From NCBI GenBank assembly GCA_027257055.1, contig JAPVLO010000182.1:372001-436000 (forward strand): a stretch of 64,000 nucleotides of DNA. The letters are read 5' to 3'. The notes under the pieces are model-generated. The model saw nothing but the letters and a program-made list of their open reading frames with translations, searched no databases and had not been told where the DNA came from. A program made the position numbers and the translations under genes. Shown here piece by piece: positions 1 through 12,090 of this stretch. This DNA is from Cephalopachus bancanus. Its lineage: Eukaryota; Chordata; Mammalia; Primates; Tarsiidae. Each line of letters starts with the position of its first letter. Positions within the stretch are counted from its first letter, which is position 1.

Positions 1-44
1 GGAAAATAGTGCCTAGAGATTATTTTCTCTTAAAAAGTCCTTTC

Positions 45-345
45 TGACTCTGCATGGTAGCTCATGCCTATAATCCCAACATTTTGGGAGGCTTAGGTAG
101 GAGGATCGATTGAGGCTAGGAGTTCAGGACCAGCCTGGGCAAAATAGTGAGACCCTGTCTTTATGAAAACATTATAATGGTTTATAATGTTGTGTACCTG
201 TAGTTTCAGCTACTCTGAAGACTGAGGTGGGAGGACTGCTTGAGGCCAGGAGGTTGAGGCTACAGTGAGCTGTGATCACACAACTGCACCTTAACTTGGA
301 TGACAGAGTGAGCCTCTGTCTCTGAAAAAAATGAAAATTTTAAAA
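45..345 (+). mobile_element. Old dimeric Alu (AluJ-like)
   Basis: Both 7SL-derived arms are recognisable: 'ggtagctcatgcc' with 'ttttgggaggctta' at the start, a right arm near 190-330, and an A-rich tail. Candidate target-site duplications flank it: 'aaagtcctttc' at 34-44 and 'aaagttctttc' at 346-356. Many substitutions point to an old primate copy. Confidence 0.85.
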
Positions 346-589
346 AAAGTTCTTTCATAATGAAGTGCCGTTCTCCTTGCCCTGCCTTCTATTGCTCCCC
401 ACACTTGTCAAGCGACTGAAATGTTTAAGTAATAGTCACTGTCTCAATGTACATAATTCTTATTTGAAGAGAATTATTATTTCAGTTCTAAAAATGGGGA
501 AACGAAGTCAGCAGGAGGCAAAGTCGTTTTTTAAAATATTCTCCACTTCCCAAATGGCTGCTTCCTACCACATTTCACATCTCTGCTCT

Positions 590-890
590 TCTAATTGAGG
601 CTTACTCTGACCACCCTATTTAGAATCGTAAACTTCCCTCAACCCCCTTAATTACTGGTCCTGGTCTACTTTTTGTTTTCTTTTTCTCTAACCCTTATCT
701 TCTTACCATATAATTTATGCTGTATGATTTACTTCATTGTGTCTGTTGTTTGTCTGTCTTTTCCAAATTCTGCTGCCTCTTTCAGAGTGAAAGTAGATCT
801 TTGTTTTTGTTTACTGATATGTCCCAAACACTTAAAAACAGAGCCCAGTACATAATAGGCCCACAAATATTTATTGACTGACTGACCGTA
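590..890 (+). repeat. L2-like LINE fragment
   Basis: The text 'ctctgaccaccctattta' followed by a pyrimidine-rich stretch and an ending like 'acaaatatttattgactgac' matches the remembered 3' end of mammalian L2. It is old and diverged. Confidence 0.55.
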
Positions 891-2139
891 TGAGATGTAT
901 TATGTCATATTATTAAGAATGTAACTTTGGACTTCTCGTTTTCTCCCTTGTATCATGTATCCTAGACTTAGTTTGGTTTCTCCTTTTGTCCTTGTATTCT
1001 CTAATACCGGACAAGAAGAATTTTGGACCTTTTGGAACTCTGAGTTGGTAAACGCTACGTAGCAATGATTATATTTAAATGGTTAAGTTATAATTCTTTT
1101 CCTGCAAAGGGTACTGTAGTCACTGTGAGTGTATTTAAGTATTATTGTAGGCCTCATGGAGAAGGAATTAAAACCAGAAAAGTTACTCATCTTGCTTGAC
1201 AAAGAAATACATGTTTCTCCATAGAGGGAGGAGGAAAAATGTCTTCAAGAGAAAACTAGCAGAGTCAAGTCAATGAACCGCATTTTATCTTCTCTTTGGA
1301 TAAGTAACTGTTAGTAATCCAGACACTTCATGAGCTTCCATTATGTAAAGTCTTTAGCAGAAACTAAAGGAGGGGAACCCAGCCATAGTAATTTTAACAT
1401 AAGAACAAAATAGAGCATGAAAATAAATTATTGAATCATTCTCTTTCAGTGTTTTTGAGTTACAGCCAACCAACGGGCAGAGAATGAGATAGACTGGCTT
1501 TGTGTTTGTGGATATTTTAATAAAGTAGCACGAGTAATCAGCAAACAGTGGACTGTTTTGGACCTACTGGCCATTCCTTGTGAGTTCACAGTTGAATTGG
1601 ACAGTCCTCGATGTACTTTCCCTTTTTCTTTCTTTCCCACATCTCTTTATTCCTTTGTGATTGTTTTAAACTTCATAAAAATCTGCCTGATCTGTCCTCT
1701 CCAAACAATGAAGGTTTATCCTTTGTAAGCCACCTCTACTCTCCCCACAGGCTGATTATGTGTAATATCCCTATATTATTAAAATAAAGCTTAAGCACAT
1801 TTAGTGGCTTTTGTGTCTACTCTGTTGTTGCTGAGTTGAAGAACTATTAGAAATAATTCCCTCTTGCATTTTCACACTTAGGAGCATGTGACGTTCTCTT
1901 CAGTATTACACTAATCATATTTTGGCAGGTTTTTCTGGAGCAGATGCAGAAACAATCATACAGTTTTCCAGAGTATATGATTTTAGCTCCTTTGACTTGG
2001 GCCTTAAATCCGCTTTTACTTGTTGTCTCTGGAAGTGCTTACTGTTCTCGCATGCTTGCTGTTTTTTGCTTTTGCTGCCTTCTCAGCTTTCTATCACCTC
2101 CTTTCCCTTTGAAAAAAATTTTATATAGAACTCATCCCT

Positions 2140-2390
2140 TATGATTTGTCAAAGTTACCTATTTCACTGAAATGCCTTCTGTATTACCTATTCCCCATTT
2201 GGGTTAGAGACCCCCTAAGCTTTCTTGGCATCTGCATACCTCTAACACAGCACTTAACAAGTGGACCATTTATCTGTTAATCTTTCTGAGTAGATGCTCT
2301 CATTTTAACTTTTCCTCCTAGTACCTGACAATAACGCCTGGCACAAAATTCAACTTCAAAGAATATTTGACAAATGAATAAACTGAACGT
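2140..2390 (+). repeat. L2/MIR-type 3' tail remnants
   Basis: Two degraded copies of the 'cctggcaca...caaagaatatttgacaaatgaat' type of LINE/SINE tail follow one another. The family call is tentative. Confidence 0.35.
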
Positions 2391-3504
2391 GGTAAACAGA
2401 GGAAATAATTCCTATATTCTGCATTTTTAAAAATGGACTGAAATTATTCTCTTTGAATCCCCTATTCATTTATTTGATCTCTTTGGTGATAAAGTTAGAA
2501 AAAATTGAGGTCATTGGGGAGGTATCAGGGGAAGCACTGAGGAACAGCAAGCCTGGGTGGGTGATGGGGTGGGGTCTACATGGAGCAGTCATGAGGGTGA
2601 GTGAACTAGTCTGGGCCCATTCCGAGAATGGAAGGTGTGTGCCAAGAAAGCCAGTTGGACAGAGCTGTGGGACGTTTTCTTGGTTATTATACCAGTTGTA
2701 TTTTGGCAGATTTGCTTTTGTGACGTGCTTCCCCAGAGGGAAGAAAGTAGCCTTGCTATCTTTTTATCTTTGTTTAGCTCCAGGTATCTGGTGCTTGGTT
2801 TTTTGTTTCTTTCCTCAGTCTTTCATCCTGTACATAGCAGCTTTTCCTGAGGACTTTGAGCCTGGCCTGAGAGGATCCTGGTTGTTATCTCATCTTCCCC
2901 TTTCTGCTCTAGTCCTGCTCTTCCACCAAGCCTTTCCATCCTCCCATACCTCCCAGGATGTGCTGTCTTGAGAGATGCTGTTCTCTCTGTGGGATGACAG
3001 GTTCAAAAGACTCTTTCCTGCTCCCTGCCCTCACTGCTATCCTTAATCAGTTAAGTGACCCCTGTTTTTACAACAGTAAAGTCTTAAAATGTTCATTCTA
3101 AGTTTAATTTCTCTCCTTTTGGCCTTTTAAGGACTTGAATTGGCTTTAAGCAGTAGATTCATTTTAGTGTGGACATGTGAGCTTCTCTGTGAATCAGCTA
3201 CACCCATCCCACCCACAGGTTTGGAGACTTCTCTGTTTCCCTTTCTCTTAAAAACTTGAAATCTGTTTTTAAATGACTACACTGTAACATATTTATATAG
3301 CCTTTTCCCTCCTTTGGATAGACTGTTTCTTCCAAAAAGAATTCTTTATTTCTATTTGTAAAGCATAAATCTTGTCTTAACTTCGGAGAACTGATTTAGT
3401 TTGGGTTTTCTCAGACATGGAAACTTTTGACCTAAAGTTGGTTTTTCATATTGTTGAAAGGGAACTCTGGAATCCCAGAAAATGTACTAATTGAAATTGG
3501 GTAA

Positions 3505-3665
3505 CTTTTCAGGCTCAGTACTGACTCCTACCTACTGGCCATGTAATCTTGGGCAAGTTAGCCATCTGGCTCTCAACTTCTCGTCTGTAACATAAAAGGA
3601 TTAGAGTAGACAGTCTTAAGGGATGCTATCATCCCACTGATACATAATATTAGCTAATATGTGTT
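3505..3665 (-). repeat. MIR-like SINE
   Basis: The stretch 'ccatgtaatcttgggcaagtt' onwards, ending near 'tgatacataatattag', resembles the MIR core read on the complementary strand. It is an ancient mammalian SINE. Confidence 0.55.
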
Positions 3666-3667
3666 TT

Positions 3668-4588
3668 TGCTCCTAATGTAACAACCTTATTGAGATATAA
3701 CTTATATACCATATAATTTGTTCTTTTAAAGTAGGCAAATTCATTGGATTTTAGTATTTTCACAGATATGTATAACCATCACCATAACAATTTTAGAATG
3801 TTTTTAAACTCCTAAAGAAACCCTTGGCAATCCTCTGGGGTCCCCTCCCACTGTGGGATGTCCTCTCAATAAATCCTGCTTTCTAAAAACAAAACAAAAA
3901 CCTGTACCCATTATCAGTTCCTCCCTATTCCTCCTAACTCCCTCCCAGCTGTAAGCAACTACTGGACATTTTATATAAATGGAATCATATAATATATAGT
4001 CATTTGTGACAGGTTTCTTTCACTTGACAGAATGTTTTTGAAGTTCTTTTTCATGGTTGAATAACATTCAGTTCTATGAATTTAGCACACTTTATTCATT
4101 CATCTGCTGATGGGCATTTGGGTTGCTTCCACTTTTTGACTATTATGAGTAATACTACTATGAACATTCCTGGGTCGTTTTTGTGTGGACTTATATCTTC
4201 ATTTTTCTTGGGTATATACCTAGGAGCAGAATTACTGGGTCATATAATAGTGCTGTTTGACCCTTTCGGGAACTACCAGATTGTGTTCCAAAGTGGGTAC
4301 AAAATGCACTGTTTTGTGTTTCAGCCAACAGTGTGTGAAGGCTCTGATTCCCCCACATCTTTGTCAACACTTAGTATCATTTGTCTTTTTAATTATATAC
4401 ATCCTAATGGATGTGAAGTGGTATCTCAGAATGGTTTTGATTTGTACTTCACTGGTGGCTGGTGACACTGAGCATCTTTTCATGTGCTAATTGGTCATTG
4501 TGTATCTTCCTTGGAGATTATTCAGATCCTTTGCCCATTTTATAATTGGGTTATTTGAGCTCTAAGAGTTATTTATATTTCCTATATA
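3668..4588 (-). mobile_element. Antisense L1M 3' portion (left piece)
   Basis: Successive phrases follow the well-known L1M 3'-region text in antisense: 'ttattgagatataacttat' near the left, then 'ataaatggaatcatataata', 'gatgggcatttgggttgctt', 'ttgggtatatacctaggagc' and 'cttttcatgtgctaattgg'. The reading breaks at 4588, where a mariner remnant is inserted, and resumes at 5152. No intact reverse transcriptase frame remains. Confidence 0.85.
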
Positions 4589-5151
4589 TGAGGGAGGACC
4601 CCCAAAACAATTTATTTGTAAATAATTGTGTATTCTTAAACATTTAATTAAACTTGTCATCTTCAAAGTACTCTCCATTTAATGCAATACACCTATTGAG
4701 ACACTTTTTCCACTGCTCAAAACAGTTTTTGAACTCATCAGTTTTTATGCCTTCTAGTGCTTCTGCTGTTTTTTGTTTCACCTCTTCCACGGCAAAACAT
4801 TTTCCTTTGAGAACTTTTTTCCAGGGAAACCAAAAAAAAAGTCACTTGGGGCAAGATCTAGCAACTGGGGAGGGTGAGACATGGGGGGGTCATGCCGTTT
4901 TTGGCCAGAAACTACTGAAGACTCAGTGCGGTGTGGGCAGCATGGAGGAAGACCCTGTTTCCACCTGTTTGCCGCCACTCAGGACTTTTCTTCCACAAAC
5001 CCTGATGCAACCTTCTCAAAACTTCCAGATAAAAACTTTGGTTGGCCGTTTGATCCAGAGGAAAAAATTCCAGGTGTACTACAAGGGGCCTGTCCTCCAA
5101 AAGATAATTCCTTTTTTTTTTTTGATTGGAGGTGGGGGGGTCCCTGCCTGA
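4589..5151 (-). pseudogene. Mariner-family DNA transposon with broken transposase
   Basis: This is a 563-bp element inside an older L1M. The minus strand carries the C-terminal part of a Tc1/mariner transposase in several frames. The segment FYLEVLRRLHQGL and the HTALS block lie within 4912-5100. The block that precedes HTALS in relatives, with the second catalytic aspartate, is damaged. The third-aspartate block DLAPSDFFF lies within 4778-4978, and a terminal region equivalent to ...EQWKKCLNRCIALNGEYF is encoded at about 4660-4740. Imperfect terminal inverted repeats are visible: 'tgagggaggaccccc' from 4589, and the complement of the right end, 'tcaggcagggaccccc', to 5151. The N-terminal DNA-binding half is missing, so it is an internally deleted, non-autonomous copy. 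The poly-T at 5111-5123 interrupts it further. Confidence 0.8.
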
Positions 5152-5525
5152 ACAAGTCTCTTATCAGATAATATGATTCGCAAATATTTCCTCTCATTCT
5201 GTGGGCTGTCTTTTCACTTTCTTGGTGCTATCCTTTGAAGCCTGAATGCTTTTAATTTGATGAAATGTCACTTATCTATTTTTTCCTTTGTTGCCTGTGC
5301 TCTGGTCATATTTAAGAAAACATTGCTTAGCCCACGTTGCAAAGATTTGCTATGGTTTTTGTGTTTTTTTTCCCTGAGAGTTTTATACATCTACTTTCTG
5401 CCTTTAGGTTTCTGATCTATTTTGATTTAATTTTTATGTGTGAGGAGAGAGTCCAATTTTATTCTTTTGCGTGTAGATATTTAATTGTGCAAGATCATTT
5501 ATTGAATTAAGCCTACTTGTATCTA
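5152..5525 (-). mobile_element. Antisense L1M (right piece)
   Basis: The L1M text resumes after the mariner with 'caagtctcttatcagataat' and continues through 'gtgggctgtcttttcac' to 'attcttttgcgtgtagatat'. It is colinear with the left piece, so the two were one element before the mariner insertion. Confidence 0.8.
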
Positions 5526-5529
5526 ATCC

Positions 5530-5705
5530 ATTTAATTTTTATAACAACCTTTTGAGGTAGGTCCTGTTAATCCCCCCCACCCCCGCCCCCAGAAAGTTTA
5601 AGTATCTTGTCCATGTTCACATAGCTATTGAATGGCAAGGCTGAAAGTTGAGCCTAGGCAGTTTGGTCCCAGAGGCCGTGCTTTTAACCATGAAATAACT
5701 CTCTT
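5530..5705 (+). repeat. MIR SINE
   Basis: Text such as 'ttgaggtaggtcctgttaat' followed by a C-run, 'cttgtccatgttcacatagc' and 'gtgcttttaaccatg' follows the MIR consensus core. A homopolymeric C stretch interrupts it near 5573-5591. Confidence 0.7.
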
Positions 5706-7012
5706 ACCTACCTATGTATTGACAGGGAAGAACTACTTCAAAATTAAACAAGCAGTTATAGAATGAAAATACTCTATTTCTTATCTGTTGTGGTTATACT
5801 GAAATGCTTCTGCTTTCTTAATTTGTCTGTGGTTGATGGATTCAGTTAGTTGTAGCACCAGCTAACATAAAGTCAGGGTCACAGTTTCTGTTCCTTAGGG
5901 CTTCACTACAAGGGCTTTTTACTGCGTCCCCAATGCTGCAGTCAACTGTGTTTAGTCTTACTCACCAGAGAGATCAAGTTAGGGTCTAGCACGCCACTAG
6001 TCCACACAAGTTCCAGCAGTGGTGGGCCAGGAGCCCTGTTTCCCCTAACAACCTGAAGCCGTATCTTTAATGTTTCTAAAGAAGGTCTTTGTTAAGAGCA
6101 CTGGGCTAGGAACACAGATGTCATTTCTCATTTAGGAACTCAGCACATCTGTAGGTTTAGCTTCACTCTCTTTATCATAATTATGGGTGGGCCTGAGCAG
6201 TTCATCATTTTCTGGTTCATCAATCCATTTGTAAGACTCATATTTTTGTGTGAGTAATATAAATTTAAAAAATTTGAATATATTTCCATAGTCTTTTGGG
6301 GGCTTTCTTAGGGATTATCTGTCTTCATGAAGTGATTTCCTTTTATTTCTTAGTAATGTTTTTTCCACTTGGTTTGTACTCATTTGCATGACTGCCACTG
6401 TAGTCAGAGAAACTAGCCATGTTCTGATGTAGCAGAACAGATGTAGATTACTATAGTAGCTTGTGGTAAGGAGTGAAACAAGGTGTGATTGATGTCCCTC
6501 CCACTCACCAGGCTGTAAATACCACGAAAACAGGGACTCTGTCTCTTTTACTCACTGTTTTATCGCCACTGCCTAGTGTAAGACCCAGTACGTGTTTTGA
6601 GTGAGAGAAGGAACCTTAGAGAATATTTTGAGACAGCCAAAGGCTTATTCATACTGTATTTCAAATAGGAAAATGTTCATTGAACATTTGCTTGTCTTAA
6701 AGTTGATAGTCTTCTATTTTACTAACTTAGGGGTTTGGTAGCAAGGAAAAAGAAAGGAACAAGCCCAAAATAAGTGATTAAGAACTTAAGATCTAAGCCT
6801 TTTTGAGATAAATTGATTGATTTAGTGCAATATGTACATTGCAGAGGATCACACAGTGGACAGTTAGGGTGAAGTTTGGTGTGTTAGTTTCATTTTACAT
6901 GAAAGAAAAAAATCAGGAAGGAAGCAATACTATACATTTAGAGAAGAGCTTGAATAATTTGAAGTGCTGGTAAGTTTAATCAGTAATAATTCCACCCCAT
7001 TTTCAGTTAGCT

Positions 7013-7175
7013 TTTCACCTTTGTATAGCACTTACTCATGATGTGGCACTTATAATCTAGAAAGGCCAGCTGGGCAAGTAGAGGTGGCTTCATTTTACAG
7101 ATGAGGAAGCTAATTCAGAGCTTCGGCTTGCTGTGTGTTAAATGGTTTGTAGGTGGTGAGATGAGGATTTGACCC
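7013..7175 (+). repeat. MIR-like SINE
   Basis: The sequence contains 'cattttacagatgaggaagc' and a following 'gaggatttgacccg' segment typical of MIR. It lies about 470 bp upstream of exon 5. Confidence 0.6.
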
Positions 7176-7645
7176 GTATGGTCATACTTTAATTTCGGTA
7201 TTTTCCCTGTGTCCTTCCCCACTCCCTTCCTCACCTAGTTTGGAGTCCTCCTTGAATAATCATTCCAAGAAAAGAGAAAAGATCTTAGATTTAATTAGGT
7301 GATCTTTTGTCTGTTCTTCCTATTAGTCTCAGGTGGAGCTGGGGAAAATCTAATACCCTGTTTATTTAGAACCAGTGAATATCTATCCCAAGGAGAAATT
7401 TATCCTCTCTGGGATTTTATTTCATGAAAACACTTTGAAATACTTGTGAGGCAACTGTGAAGGCATGCCATTGGCATAATGAGCCACTTTCACTGTCTAG
7501 CTATGCCGGAGACCAGAGAATACAGAGGATTGGGAGTTTTTCATATGGTGAGTCCTGGTTGTGCAGCTCTTGAGCTGAAATCGTGAAGCAGGTCTGTTCG
7601 GATGACCAAAGAGCAGGTCACTTCTGTTTGTTCTTCTCTTACCAG

Positions 7646-7768
7646 GTTTTGAAGGGAGCATCTGTGAGTGGAACATTGATGACTGCCCTAACCACAAGTG
7701 CCAGAACGGGGGTGTTTGTGTGGACGGAGTCAATACTTACAACTGCCGCTGCCCCCCACAATGGACAG
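7646..7768 (+). CDS. NOTCH2: NOTCH2 exon 5: end of EGF6, most of EGF7
   Basis: The 123-nt exon lies between acceptor 'accag' and donor 'gtatgt'. It starts with two bases that complete a split Gly codon (phase 1) and ends with one base of the next. It encodes [19 protein letters not shown] followed by the [10 protein letters not shown] hydroxylation-type loop and CPPQWTG. EGF7 lacks the O-fucose Thr/Ser before its third cysteine (CQNGGVC) and the O-glucose Ser. Compared with recalled human NOTCH2, the EGF6-7 junction differs (Ile for Thr, Trp for Arg). The exon is isolated by introns of more than 7 kb and 17 kb. Confidence 0.97.
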
Positions 7769-9164
7769 GTATGTACAGTGCAGCAAGTCCACCAAACGGA
7801 GTCAGGATTGGTAACCAGAGTTGGGGTGTTAATGACACGAGCACCTTTTGCAAATGTCTTAAGGCTGCTTGGGAACCAGTTTGTGGACTGAACGGAACAT
7901 TTCTGGTTTTTTCCTTCTATCCCTTTTTGCACACAGGACAAACATGGTTTTTTCTGCCTCTGACATTGGAAGAATAGTCTTGCTGAACTGTATAGCCTCT
8001 TGGAAGTTTCTCATATTATCTTAGGAAGGTTTTTCACTTATATTTGAAAGCCGAACGATTTTATGCAGACGTTTTGGTTTTAATTTCTCTTTACATCTAT
8101 TTATCTGTCTACTGAAAGTGGAAACAAGAAGTGATTAAGGGCCTAAGATCTAAACCCTTTTGAGAGAAATTGATTGGTTTAGTGTAGAAACCCAAGAAAC
8201 AAGTTAATATTCTAAGAAGAAACTACAGTACCAGTGATGTACTGTCTCCTGCAAAGTCTTGATGTTAGATTGCGGCCATTACTACTAGGTATTCTTTAAC
8301 ATATCTGAATTGCTTTTCTTACCTGTAGTATCTAATTATTTAGAGTACTCTTTAGAGCTCTAGACTATGAATAGAAATAGATAAAAAGGATTTAAAACTT
8401 TAGTAACAGAATTTCCTGGAAGGGCACACATTTCTGTGTTTAATCCCCAACTGTCCTTTTTAATACTTTCCCACTGGGAAAATATTTCCCTCAAATTGGA
8501 CTTCCCCTAGAATTTCTTCGTGATGTCTCGATTCTAGGATTTCACTCCTAATCCTCTGCTCTGACTTTCCCGTTTCTCTTTCTCTAACTTTTGCCATTTC
8601 TGTGGTAGATTTTTTAGAGGCTATATTTTTCAACTTTAAAAAATTGCTGTAAGATAATTTCATGGCAAATAATAACTGAAAAGATATGAATTTGTATCTC
8701 TTTAATGATCCTCACAGTATTGGGCAGGATGAGATCCTTGCTGGGAACCTGACCCCATTCTAGTCTCCCTTTCCCTGTGGAAGAGGGACTCTGTGTAGCA
8801 CTGAGGCATCTGATGCCAGTGAAGATGAAACTGCATTGTACTTTCATTGCCGGTTTTCCTCTGGTTCACACTTTGTTTCTTGCTTTGATATTAATTAGGA
8901 AGGTCTGTTCTGGGGGGATCTTTTCTAGTGAAATATTACTTTACCCACATTTCTTGCCCCAGAATGTTTAATACATGTCTCTTTTCTGTCAAAGTCCGTA
9001 TAAGATGTTTCTTTCTGCATGTTTTTTCTATTTTTCGGAAAGGGTGGCTATAATAATGGATAAGTTCAATGTGGCAATTTTTATTTCTTTTAATCTGCTG
9101 TCTTCATTTAGCGTGACCCTCCGTTTTTGGTTTTTCACCACAGATTTTCCTTCTTTTTCACACA

Positions 9165-9610
9165 TGCTAATTATTTGATGTCCAGTGGCAAGCCTTGTTG
9201 TGCCCTGCCTGCCTTCAGCAGGATAAAGTCCAAGGTCCTTCCTCTGCTCTGCGAAGCCCTTCACGGCGTCGGCCCTGTCTGCGTCCCGGGTCTCCGTCTG
9301 CATGCATCCAGCCGCTCGTCACACTCTCACAAGTGCCCAAACTCCTCTCGGTTCTCTTGTGTCTACTGCTTGTTGTTTCACACTCTGTCTTCAGTCACAC
9401 CTTTCCTGTTCGTGAGGTTTCCCTTCTCCACTCTTCTTCCTATTTTATTCATCATTTGTTTTGGCAGCCTAACTCAGATCAAGTGGTTAACCTCCCTCAG
9501 GAAGCCTTCTCTGACCTCCTGCCAGGCTAAGTCAAGTGTTCTCTTCTGGACTCCTTTAGTCCCCCATGCCTTCTGGATAGCGCTCACCACATTTATGTTG
9601 GTATGATTAT
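9165..9610 (+). repeat. L2 LINE fragment
   Basis: The 3' part of L2 in sense orientation: 'aaggtccttcctctgctctg', the 'caagtgcccaaactcctctc' region, 'gccttctctgacctcctgcc' and 'cagctcacc'-type text before the tail all fit the remembered consensus. Confidence 0.6.
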
Positions 9611-9944
9611 ATACTTGATGTGAGGGAGGTACCGAGTTATGGGGCTGTTGAACTGTGGGAGACAGTAGTTACCAGCATTCTTTTCCGACCTTTGTTTTCA
9701 GAAGCATGTAGCTGCACTGTTCACCATCCTAGCCCCTAACCCATTCTGAAGAGAAAAACAGAAGTAAGATTTTGTGTCATAGGGCTTCTAATTCTGTTGA
9801 TATTATTTCTATAAATTCAGACTGGTTTTTTTTTTTTGCTTTATGCAAGTTAAAGAAATAAATGGAGCTAGAGTCTAGGAAGTTAACTAATGTGTCTTTG
9901 CACTCAAATACTGTGCTAATGACAATATTTTGTGTAATCTTTGC

Positions 9945-10110
9945 AGTAGCTGTATTAGGAATAGAGTTCATTAAATATCCTTTTTACAGATGATAATGAA
10001 TATTCAAAAGGGTTAAGTAATTTGCCCAGGGCATGTTGTGGTTGGGTTAGTGTTTGAATTTGAGCTTGTTGACCTTCAAATCTGTGCTCAAATCTGTGGT
10101 CTTTTTTCTG
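9945..10110 (+). repeat. MIR SINE
   Basis: 'tttttacagatgataatgaa' followed by 'taagtaatttgcccagggca' and 'gtttgaatttgagc' is the MIR core in sense orientation. Confidence 0.65.
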
Positions 10111-10167
10111 TATCCAATTGATTCTATGAGTTAACCTTTTTATTTTTTTAAGGACTTTGGGGTTTTT

Positions 10168-10466
10168 TGTTTTGTTTTGTTTTTTGAGTTGGAGTCTCAC
10201 TCTGTCACCCAGGCTGGAGGGCACTGGCCCACTCATGGCCACCCCAGCATCCATCTGCTAGGCTTTGGCGATCCTTCCACCTCAGTCTTCCAAGTAGCTG
10301 GAACTGTAGGTACACACCACCATGCCTGGCTAATTTTTTTTATTTATTGTAGAGATGAGGCCTCACAAAGTTGCCCAGGCTGGTCTTGAACCCATGAGCT
10401 AAGACAATCCTCTCACCTTGGCCTCCCAAAGGGCTGGGATTACAGACTTGGCCACTGTGCCTGGCC
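10168..10466 (-). mobile_element. Alu-type SINE, antisense
   Basis: A T-rich start, then 'gagttggagtctcactctgt', an internal 'ctaattttttttatttattg' linker and an end at 'ctgtgcctggcc' show a full dimer inserted in antisense. Candidate target duplications are 'ttggggttttt' (10157-10167) and 'ttggggctttt' (10467-10477). Confidence 0.88.
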
Positions 10467-11789
10467 TTGGGGCTTTTTAGTAGATGGAAAATTCAATTTG
10501 TAACTTTATTATTCTAAGATTTGGTGATTTAATCTTTGCATTTTTCCTTCTTAAGACCCTAGCTGATTACTTTGAGATTAGAAGTTAACATTATGTAAAT
10601 GTTTTATATTGTCTGGTACTTTTTCACTGTATCTAAGAACCTTATTACAATTTTGTTCAGAATTCCTTTTAAAATTACCCCACACCTACTAGGAAAAAAA
10701 AAGAAAGAATTTCTTTTACAGTTTCTAGCTGCAGAGTTGATAGTATGAACTGTTTCTTCTGACCTTTGATAAAATAGAAAAGGTGGGGTTGGAATAGGAT
10801 AATAGGTAAAGAAATGAGATTGCCAGCTATGTGGGGGAAAAAATGGGTGGCATTATGTGACTGAAAAAAACTAGGCAATAAATCTAAATAAATAGAGATT
10901 TGGTGATTTTTCATGTTTTTAATGAGAAGAGCTTGCTAGCTATGGCCTTATTTTATTAGTGCACATACATAAAGACTTGATTTTTTTTTAGCAAGTTCTA
11001 GACCTCAAATAAGCAGAAAAATTTTCAGCTCTATTCATGGTTTGATTTGTGGTAAATAAGTCACTTACCTTTTCTCAGAAGGCTTTATTTTTCTATTTGT
11101 GAAATTAATATTTCTTACTTTACTAAAGTATTGAGAGAATCAATGCTAGTGAAAAGCTTTTTGGTTTTTTCATATATTCGGCAAACAACTATCATTCTAA
11201 ACATTCTCGATTCATGCTGTTCAGAATGGTGGCCACTGTTCATATCTTGCCATTGAGCATCTGAAATATGGCTGGTCTGAATTGAGATGTCTTGTAACTG
11301 TAAAATATTTGGTTTTGAAGACTTAGTGTGAAAAAAAATAAGATATCTTTTAAATAATATTTAAATATTGATTAGATGCTATAGCGATACTGTCTTAGCT
11401 ACAATGAATTGAACAAAATATGACATTAACATTAATTTCACCTGTTCCTTTTCACTTTGTTTAGCAAATATAAATTTACAGTTATCACTGGGACTCTCAT
11501 TATATTTCTCTGGATAGGCCTGCTCTAGATGCAAAGAGGGTCTGTAGCTCTTACCATTGCTGCTGCTGTATAGGGGCGGACACTCTGCCCTGGGAGGCAG
11601 AGAGACATTCTGAGCCGTCCGAGAGGAGGCCTTGTGTTGGCATCACCAGAGGAGAGCACGTCGGCCATACACTGGAGTGGCTTTCCCATCAACTGTGTGC
11701 AGAAACGTGCTGTAGCCCGATTCAGGCTCTTTCCCCCCTTACTGTGACTGTGAAAACAGTGCTTGTTTGTGCCTTTACAAACAGCCACT

Positions 11790-12090
11790 TGGCCGGGCTC
11801 AGTGGCTCAGCCTGGAATCCCGCGCCTTGGGAGGCCGAGGTGAGTGGACTGCCTGAGCCCGCGGGTTCAAGACCCGCCTGGGCAACTTGGGAGACCTCAT
11901 CTCTACAGTAAGTCAAACAAATTAGCCAGGCGTGGTAGCGTGCACCTGTAGTTCCAGCCACTTGGAAGGCTGAGCGGAAGGATCGCCAGAGCCCAGCAGG
12001 AGCCCAGCTGGTCGAGGCTGCGGTGGCTGGCAGTGGCCACTGCACTCCAATCTGGGTGACAGAGTGAGACTCCAACTCAAAAAAAAAAAA
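11790..12090 (+). mobile_element. Alu-type SINE, strepsirrhine-like form
   Basis: A full dimer starts 'ggccgggctcagtggctc', with the divergent left-arm segment 'gcccgcgggttcaagacccg' and a right arm ending 'gactccaactc' plus an A tail. Target duplication 'agccact' occurs at 11783-11789 and 12091-12097. This left-arm and terminal wording recurs in most younger copies in the window and differs from AluS/AluY. Confidence 0.9.

Larger units (their letters stand above)
1..7645 (+). other. NOTCH2: Intron 4 (3' part)
   Basis: Non-coding. It holds an old Alu at 45-345, L2-like sequence at about 590-890 and 2140-2390, MIR-like pieces near 3505-3665, 5530-5705 and 7013-7175, and an antisense L1M fragment split by a mariner remnant at 4589-5151. 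The stretches 900-2140, 2400-3500 and 5710-7010 show no recognisable gene; open frames there are short and non-conserved in character. A 56-bp segment at 6772-6827 recurs downstream of exon 5. The acceptor is a pyrimidine-rich tract ending in 'ctcttaccag' at 7645. Confidence 0.9.

Noticed and set aside
4654..5171. Plus-strand frames of 96-165 residues over the mariner remnant
   Set aside because: They are shadows. The recognisable transposase residues are on the minus strand.
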